From Apostichopus japonicus (Eukaryota; Echinodermata; Holothuroidea; Aspidochirotida; Stichopodidae): a DNA stretch of 64,000 bases. The notes under the pieces are model-generated. The model did not search any database. It saw only the letters and a program-made list of their open reading frames with translations, and was not told where the DNA came from. The translations under genes and the position numbers were made by a program. The stretch's first letter is position 1. Each line of letters begins with the position of its first letter. Shown piece after piece: positions 57,901 to 64,000 of this stretch. The stretch covers positions 10,371,713 through 10,435,712 of the forward strand of contig NC_092574.1 of NCBI RefSeq assembly GCF_037975245.1, written 5' to 3'.

Positions 57901-60900
57901 AGTGTTCCTCTCGGAGATGATGTGTATGAAATACATAAATACGTTTTGGGGTGTATCAAGTCTTTATTTACTTCTACCAGTGCCGGACTGTGCATTGACG
58001 TCTAAACGTTTACCTTCTTTTTTTTTGACGTGGAGGAGGACCTCAAGACTCCCTATATGGTCGTCGGCTTCGACGACTCCAGGGCAACACTGCCTCTTAT
58101 ATCAAATCCTTGATCTATACATCTACCATTTCATAAAGGTTCCTGCCCCTGCCTAATTCAGTCATAGGGTTTTTAGAATTTAACGCCAACCCCCACCTCC
58201 ACCCAACCCCACTTATTCACGCAGACACACACACGCAAACACACACCACATTCGATATCCTGTGCAAGTCACGGAATCCTTACCACCATTTCAATTCCTG
58301 CATATGGCGGAAAGGGGTACCATCCGAGAGATCTTCCAACAAATTACTATTCAAACGTCTGCAAGAAATCAGAACAAAGTTACTTGAATACTATAGTCAG
58401 AGGATTATATCAATATTCATGTATTGTGTTGTAGACCATTATTAAATACTTATATCTATCCAGGTTGTATTTAAAATATAGGTACGTCGTTTAATGATTG
58501 TGAAACGACCCTTTTAAACATCCGCGGCTCATCAATCCAAGTAGACGGACTACTTAGTCGAACACAAAATAACACTTTCCAATGCATTATGACAATTGTC
58601 AAGGACAAATGTCATCTAAATGTGCTGAGTTGTTTATATAAAGTGAACACAACATACTTTGGTTGACCCATCAGGATTATAAAACAATGGATTAACATCA
58701 CAATTTAGTCCTTTCACTGAGGACCCGACATCACCAATTCTATCCTCAAAGGAGAATTTCAGACAGTGAGCATTTTTAAAAGCTGAATATCATTTTTTGA
58801 CTTTAACACATCAAGACTATAATTCTGCCTGGAGTCATCATTTAAGATTACCAATGCGAATATTAACGTGCACCCGCATCTTCTTGTACCTCTCTACTTT
58901 TATTCCGTATGACACTAAGTAAGTCGATACTATGAGCCCTTGTAAGTTTCCGCAGATTACCCACGGGGAAATTGAATTTAGTTTTGCTACATCGAAGTGC
59001 ATTGTAAAACCAGATCCAGTCGTCGTTTTTGGAGCAGAACGTAGCAGCTGAAGTACTTGCTATAATCGATGAAAATTCAAATTTGAACATTGAAAGCTCA
59101 GATTTTTGAAGACACAGTTCGTTCAGAGCACCCACTTTATACTGCTTTGGCTAGAAAATGGACTGATTTTGGCTACTTTATTTATTCCACTTTTCTTTCA
59201 GCAACGGAGGGTCGATTAGCACTGTATTATTTAAACGTACGTACACAATGTGGAAATTAATATATAAAGTTATGATATTGTCTTGTGTGATTTTTTTAGG
59301 TTGGTTAGCGACTTTCACTCGCAAGTGCATGTGAAGTTAAATAAATGAGAAGATATATAACTCAAAGCTTGGCCAAGCAATAACTTGAAAATGATGATGC
59401 ATTGTGTAAGGGAATCACTTTCATCCGATCCAGGTCCCGGTGGGACACACCGTTCGAAAACTACACTAATTAATGGGACCGGGAGTAAGTGCGCGGGGCG
59501 GTAGGGGGGGGGGGGCGTAAATTATAACCGACTCAGCGATCCAAGCGGCTGGACTGCCGGGGAATTTAAACAAACGGTGCAATTGGTGCATCTGACGAAA
59601 CCAGCAATTTTTGCCACAAAAATATTTTCGATGCTAGGGGTCACAATAAATGTAGTCTACCTTGCATAGAAATATGAACGTTCCCCGTCTAAGGGCCAAG
59701 CATGTAAGTCGACATAATTATGATCATTTTCTAAATTTGCTCAGAGACGTGGAGGCCCCTTCCATTCTTCAGTACTACAAGCAGCCATGACACCATTGAA
59801 AGAACAACTAAAACCCCTTTTCCAATTGACAAACTGGATATAGCAAATCTACGAGGGACTCCTTTCAACAACTCTGTACAGCAGAGTTTTTGAATAGGGC
59901 AAGACAACCTGGTTCCCGATGAGGTTTTGGGTCGAGACCATAACGGTTGTTGAGGGATAATATATTCCCTACACCAACATGGCTTGGAACCCTACTCGTC
60001 AAAGACTCGTTCATCATCCACGCGTTTGGTTTGCGTTTTAGCCTGTGCGCAAGTGTAAAGTTAAAATTGAAACCTTCTTGGTTCATAACATGTATGACTT
60101 ACAACCAGTACACCTTACGAAGACCAATGAATGCATCGTCGTCGAGTGACCGTAATGTGTTATTAACAAGGAACCTGTTGACAGAGAGAAATGACCAAAA
60201 CAAAAATTAAGTTAACCATTAAAATGTGACAAGAACTGATGAAAGATCAAAAGTATTTAATCATTCCTAAGATTGGTCTTCTGTCGTTGACAAACACACA
60301 AAAAAACATTAAATGTTTACTGCACTTCATGACAATTTAATTTAATCATTCTGCAACCGAGTTGTCGTTGAGAATAGAAAACCTCCCAATCAAACCGACC
60401 ATGAATCAAACTGTCTTACCTATAGCAGTTAATGTAAAATAACAAAACAGAAACCACTGATTTCAAACGCATTGATTAATGGCCAAGTTGAATGACTTTG
60501 TTTCATAAAAAAAATGCTGTCAATATATGGTTAACGAGCACAACTGCAAAATCACCCCATCAACCCATGATTCGTAACAAAAAACAACCTACTTCCACAC
60601 CCACGCGCGATGCGTCACGTTACTTAATTCATTATCTTTGGTAATTCGTTGCTGTTTTTAATGTTTATGGTATAAAAGCATACAATTAAATATCCTAAAC
60701 ATTACCTATAGCATCTGTACCTGAATTGCTCATGCTGTGAAATGATGGAAGAGCTAACATTCTTCATTCTCTAAATTTAGAATGTCCATGATGTTATTAT
60801 ACGGCTGACTCCACCGAGGTATACAAAATTGAACTGATCCCTACAAAGTATATATCCTATTTATTGGAAAGCATTGGAAAACAATAGGTCTTCGCTCAGT

Positions 60901-63511
60901 CTTGACGAAATCTAATTACTGTGTTCATTACGTTGATATCGTTATGCATGAGTGAAATGACATCTCAAATGGGTTGTAACATGCAAATGGATATTTAATT
61001 AATTTCTGGGACGGATGCGAACTAGGACGTGTTTTAGATGGATCGAGGAACAAAAACAATACTGATGAAGCAAAAAATTATGCATGACAAGCTATATCGA
61101 TTAAGGGATTTGACATAAGAGAAAGGTTGGGATACAAATAAAATTGAAACTATAATTAGTTATAATTTCTGTAAGATGGCGATCATTTGAATTAGGATTT
61201 GATTGCCGAGCAGATAATTACACAGAATTATGCAATTCTTAGCTCAATCAAAGAAATGCACATTAATGTCAGTTTTTATTGTTTGGAATTAAACTAAACG
61301 ATTTCCAGTTTATGTTTGTTCTTTTACCGAAATCAAGGTTAAGATAAAAAATTACCTTTCAACAAATTAAAACGCCTCGCCATATAATTTTATTTTACCA
61401 AAGAAAATATTTATCATTGAAGAATTAATATTTCAAATTCGATTCTGAGCATTCCGTCATCAAAATAATTTTTCAGTGCATGCTTTCTGTTAATGAAAAT
61501 ATGCAAGGACGAAAAACAATGTAATAATAATTTTAAAAAATGCTTATTTTCATCTTGTGGAAGACACACTTGACTTGTAAAGATAAAACCGCTAATGCGA
61601 CGTATGTCATGAATTGTATGGCAAATTTTACACAAGCACTGCAAGAAAAGGGTTTTACAATATGCCAATATGTCATAGATCCATTCATCGTGTGTTACTG
61701 TGATCTGCATTGATATATAAAATAATATATAGTAGAATAAGCGTCTTACCATGTCGTTAGCAGGCTTATATACATATTTGTGACGTCATGCGACATGGAT
61801 GCCATGTAGGCAATAATGACTTCAACTATATGCTTCGTATGATGCATTATCAAAGGACTTTATTAACATATTTAACGGCTGTTAACAATACATGTATGCT
61901 AAAGTTCCACCTCTTTTAAAGGTCAAAATCTAGAGGACCATGGTGGGTAAAGTTGTATGTGATATGATAGTCCAAGCCATCAGCTATCATATGATAGGTT
62001 GGACATGTCTGTCGAAACCTTCTTTCTATCTCTATCGGGCTTGAAAAGTGACGAATTTTGTGTACAACTCAACAGCGCAATTTATTGTGGCTACGGAGAG
62101 CCAAACGTTCCATAAATGTCCAATTCGATATTAATATGTTATATAATTCCATATGAACATGTCGAAACAAAATACAAGATGTCATTACGTCCATCAACAT
62201 GTCAAATTCAACATAAGCATGTCGAAAACTTGTAACAGCTACTACATTGGTCATGTCAACATTGCTTGCTAGATGCAACATTGACATCATGCTATAAGTT
62301 TGTCGCATCGGCGCATACGGAGAGCCAAACGTTCATGCTTATATTGAATTTGTATTTTTTTTTTCTCGAAATATTCATTTGGAATTGTAACATGTTGATA
62401 TCGAATTTGACATATATATATATATATATATATATTAACTCGGACACTTCACTTTCTTTTTCGACATTAATGGAACGATTGGCTCTCCGTGTGTAGCATT
62501 ACACCTACAACACATATCTTAGTTTTGATTCCAATTTCTGAAGTGATCGCTATCGCTTTCTTAATAATTTCCTCTGGTTCAATGTAACAGTTCATATTTT
62601 ATTATCTTTCAATTTATTGCAGTAGTTTTTAAGAAAAAAATGGTATAACTGTTCCAAATCTCCGGAACATAGTCATACCTCCTCATGATGGCCGATGCGA
62701 CCGCCTTTCCACAGAAGAACTCTATGATGATGCGATCAGACTCTCACAAATATGAAATAAAATGATCTTGTCACTTGCTTCAGGCCTATGTAACTAAATA
62801 TGATATGTACGCTCCATTCCAACTCCTCGTTCGCAACAATAGAAACTATATCCAAACGAGAGTGTTTCATTCTTTTAAACATGTATCATTTACATCTGTT
62901 TTCTGCTACATATGCGCTAATTCAGGAAATACGTTCCCTTTTCCAAAGTTGACGACAAGTCAGGACGAAAGAGCAGCTCACTAGAGAATCAAAATGGTAT
63001 TTACATGCACTATAAGGTGCCAAAATCAATCAGTTATTCATAACTAAATGCTTTCCCGCCTTGCTTTTATTTAATTATTTTTTACTTGCCGTCCCTTTGT
63101 TTCGTTGTTTACAATTCATCCCTGTTTGGTGATATGCTTTGAAGACTATTATACCCTCTGGTGTTAAAGATTGAGTTTTATCATTTCCAACTTATGATTA
63201 GTTGTTATTATCTAACGTTTACCTTTTCTTGCATCATTTTCTAATCCTAGTTCCATCTGACAAGTTTGCCTGTTTGCAATCCTTTTTTTTTTAATTGCCT
63301 GTTTTCCAAGATGCGTATTTTAGTAGTAATATGATTTGATTAAAACTAATATCAAAATATATAACGGGTGGGTGTGTTATGTTTAGTAAATTACAACAAT
63401 TCATTGCATCATCAAATAAAAGATTGACAATATACTTACAGCCATTCTAGGTTGATAAGGTCTCGGAAAACACCAGCGCGAAGGGTAGAAATAGGGTTTT
63501 CCGATAGGTAT
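49422..63511 (-). CDS. relaxin-receptor-like leucine-rich-repeat GPCR (RXFP / LGR type C), 5' end outside window
   Basis: Eleven exons join in frame on the minus strand: 63440-63511, 60103-60174, 58284-58358, 56993-57064, 56605-56676, 55922-55993, 54419-54487, 52332-52561, 51383-51836, 50425-50589, 49422-49702. The first seven each code for one leucine-rich repeat with phase-2 joints; the last four give the hinge and seven membrane segments with phase-1 joints. Diagnostic features are the N-P-K-T-D-G-I-S-S hinge before TM1, E-R-F after TM3, C-W-L-P in TM6 and N-P-I-L-Y in TM7. These place it with vertebrate RXFP1/2 and invertebrate GRL101/relaxin-receptor-like proteins. Known members bind relaxin-like peptides or are orphans and signal through G proteins. 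The signal peptide, LDLa module, LRR cap and first repeats are not in the window. Confidence 0.93.
49770..49891. repeat. (CA)n/(TA)n compound microsatellite
   Basis: CA-rich part, then about 50 bases of pure TA. Confidence 0.92.
50251..50286 (+). repeat. (AGCCCC)n hexanucleotide repeat
   Basis: About six units, the last changed to AGCCCT. Confidence 0.85.
50425..50589 (-). CDS. exon: third intracellular loop and TM6 of receptor
   Basis: It reads MFQSIQKTRKRTTTLLPGDI, then AKRFFFIVLTDCICWLPLAV and VKVLAVADMPVS. The basic loop and the C-W-L-P toggle-switch motif are present. Acceptor TTACAG and donor G|GTATTG, phase 1 at both ends. Confidence 0.94.
50590..51382 (-). other. intron
   Basis: 793 bases with a C10-type run near 51041. 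No gene. Confidence 0.75.
51383..51836 (-). CDS. exon: TM2 to TM5 of receptor
   Basis: It starts AADFMMGLYLFAIGIQDARF, with the conserved TM2 Asp. ESWGCHFVGFLALLSTEASV (TM3, with the disulfide Cys) follows, then TLTFISLERFFIVAFPYRF, in which E-R-F replaces D-R-Y. The second extracellular loop has GANGVCFPLHIHD with the partner Cys. TM5 ends FMVIIFSYCG. The conserved TM2-TM5 positions of the family are present. Phase 1 at both ends. Confidence 0.96.
51837..52331 (-). other. intron with short (TA)n
   Basis: 495 bases; about 38 bases of TA at 51872-51909 lie just inside the acceptor end. Confidence 0.75.
52332..52561 (-). CDS. exon: hinge, TM1 and first intracellular loop of receptor
   Basis: It joins the last LRR exon to give HFERFEYCKFAHHVRNCNPK, then TDGISSTENLLEGAILRISV and WTIALLTTCGNLNVFIS. 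The paired Cys and T-D-G-I-S-S segment form the hinge typical of RXFP-type receptors. G-N in TM1 is the class A position. It enters in phase 2 and leaves in phase 1. Confidence 0.94.
52562..54418 (-). other. intron holding a dispersed repeat
   Basis: 1.86 kb, roughly half of it the element at 52850-53760. Confidence 0.75.
52850..53760 (+). repeat. dispersed 'TATATAGCGC...GCGCTTTACA' element, interrupted
   Basis: It opens with TTATATAGCGCAGAATCC and CTCAATGCGCTTTACAGG. After about 400 bases of T-rich and AATAAA-repeat sequence it resumes with GTGAGTTCCACACATAGTGG, a G-run, and ATCAATTCGAGCAGCCGTGT-TCTGGATATATTG. The same word order recurs in repeats of many aquatic animal genomes, from memory. 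I cannot assign its class. Confidence 0.5.
54419..54487 (-). CDS. exon: LRR (last before hinge)
   Basis: 69 bases, reading SLSFNPIQLDELSFSGFHNL and KE. Three bases shorter than the usual 72. Acceptor TCTTTCAG, donor AT|GTAAGT, phase 2. Confidence 0.88.
54488..55921 (-). other. intron
   Basis: 1.4 kb of AT-rich sequence with a C11-type run at 54882-54892. No gene. Confidence 0.7.
55922..55993 (-). CDS. exon: LRR
   Basis: 72 bases, reading NLTLNNLSSVPKGLSSELPM and LTTL across the junction. Donor CT|GTAAGT, phase 2. Confidence 0.88.
55994..56604 (-). other. intron
   Basis: 611 bases, no repeat or gene seen. Confidence 0.7.
56605..56676 (-). CDS. exon: LRR
   Basis: 72 bases, reading DLSNNKIHTISKGAFLGQDN and LTV. 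Canonical L-x-x-N-x-I-x-x-I spacing with G-A-F. Donor TT|GTAAGT, phase 2. Confidence 0.9.
56677..56992 (-). other. intron
   Basis: 316 bases with a C16-type run near 56889. Confidence 0.7.
56993..57064 (-). CDS. exon: LRR
   Basis: 72 bases, reading DLGSNKITKITSGTFQGETG and LQT. Donor TT|GTAAGT, phase 2. The codon joined to the preceding repeat would be Cys (TG+T) where Leu is usual. Confidence 0.9.
57065..58283 (-). other. intron
   Basis: 1.2 kb with C-rich patches and a short CA stretch at 57510-57530. I looked for a further LRR exon, because the flanking junction is atypical, and found none. Confidence 0.65.
58284..58358 (-). CDS. exon: LRR, 75 bases
   Basis: It reads RLNSNLLEDLSDGTPFRHMQ and ELKW, one residue longer than its neighbours. 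Donor TG|GTAAGG, phase 2. An alternative donor three bases upstream (TG|GTGGTA) would shorten it to 72 bases in the same frame. Confidence 0.82.
58359..60102 (-). other. intron
   Basis: 1.7 kb, with a G11-type run near 59506. No gene supported. Confidence 0.65.
60103..60174 (-). CDS. exon: LRR
   Basis: 72 bases, reading FLVNNTLRSLDDDAFIGLRK and VYW. An N-N-T sequon is present. Donor TT|GTAAGT, phase 2. Confidence 0.88.
60175..63439 (-). other. intron with a terminal-inverted-repeat element
   Basis: 3.3 kb, AT-rich. The only structure recognised is the repeat at 62093-62490. Confidence 0.65.
62093..62490. mobile_element. MITE-like element with 21-bp inverted ends
   Basis: The left end ACGGAGAGCCAAACGTTCCA(T) and the right end at 62470-62490 are inverse copies with one mismatch in 21. 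A third copy in left-end orientation lies at 62317-62336, so the structure looks partly duplicated or nested. The interior is full of CATGTCGAAA and GAATTTGACAT-like words plus a short TA run (62410-62434). I see no clear target duplication and no ORF of note. Class unknown. Confidence 0.6.
63440..63511 (-). CDS. exon: LRR (most upstream seen)
   Basis: 72 bases, reading YLSENPISTLRAGVFRDLIN and LEW. Acceptor GTCAATAG, donor CT|GTAAGT, phase 2. The phase demands a preceding exon, which is not in the window. Confidence 0.88.
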
Positions 63512-64000
63512 CTATTGACAGTAATGAAAAAGACAAACAAACTAAATTAAATTAAGGTTAAACAAAAGCTTAAAAAAGACCACAGCAAACAAAACACATA
63601 ACCACGACAAGTGTGGTAGGTTTGTTGGATTATTGTGCCATAATAAATGTTAGTTAACAGGTCGGCTGATGTGCCCTTAGCCTACCGAAGGTTTAGATCT
63701 TATATACTCAGTCCTAACTGCCTTCTCAGACAGTATTCGTGTCGAAACTTGAAATGAGAGAGTAGGAGTAATTTGCCTTGCGAAGATGCTTGACCTATTC
63801 AAGTGGACACGAGAGGTTTATTTACAGAGACAGGGGACCCATGGAAACTAAATAGCACATGGCAACACTTTGCTGTAAGTCAAGTGATTATTGATGCGGT
63901 GAACCTTGTAAAAACAAAATGCACTCGCAATTAATTGTGTTGCAGTAAAGTTCCAACACTTTGCGGAAAGGTGTACCTCACCAATAATAGTACCAATCTA
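63512..64000 (-). other. intron running off the right edge
   Basis: No further LRR, LDLa or signal-peptide exon is visible in the last 489 bases. Confidence 0.65.

Noticed and set aside
58863-59135. 90-codon minus-strand frame inside a receptor intron
   Set aside because: No LRR pattern, no splice support and no recognised domain.

Overview
The window reads as animal nuclear DNA. It has long AT-rich introns with GT/AG junctions, dense microsatellites, and two multi-exon genes that converge tail to tail. A marine deuterostome, most likely an echinoderm and possibly a holothurian, fits best. That rests on the relaxin-receptor-like gene, the CILP/FAM171-like secreted gene and the repeat style; it is inference and no species name is claimed.

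Plus strand, about 13.7-40.85 kb: one large secreted mosaic gene. Twelve coding exons can be joined in frame with good splice sites, giving five EGF-like modules, a huge Thr/Pro mucin-like repeat exon, a CILP/FAM171-like region spread over five further exons, a Cys-containing exon and a final sushi-like exon ending in a stop. Its 5' end is not certain; a signal-peptide-like ORF at 1157 is only a candidate. Its introns hold a pure 681-bp (AGGG)n tract, a 375-bp hAT-type MITE with 8-bp target duplication, and a complete BEL/Pao LTR retrotransposon (31141-38920).

The retrotransposon lies antisense to the host gene. It has 1275-bp LTRs in which I see no difference, a 5-bp target duplication, a polypurine tract and one intact 1709-codon gag-pol ORF, so it looks very recent.

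40.85-49.42 kb is intergenic space between the two 3' ends, without a recognised gene.

Minus strand, 63.5 kb down to 49.42 kb: the 3' part of a leucine-rich-repeat GPCR of the relaxin receptor (RXFP / LGR type C) kind. Seven LRR exons are followed by four exons coding for the hinge and all seven membrane segments. The N-terminal exons (signal peptide, LDLa module, LRR cap) must lie beyond the right edge.

The first 13.7 kb holds only short or decayed items: a tRNA-derived SINE-like sequence, a possible broken CD225/dispanin-like gene, small tandem and inverted repeats, and two very long (AT)n arrays. The two genes have no evident functional link beyond both acting at or outside the cell surface.
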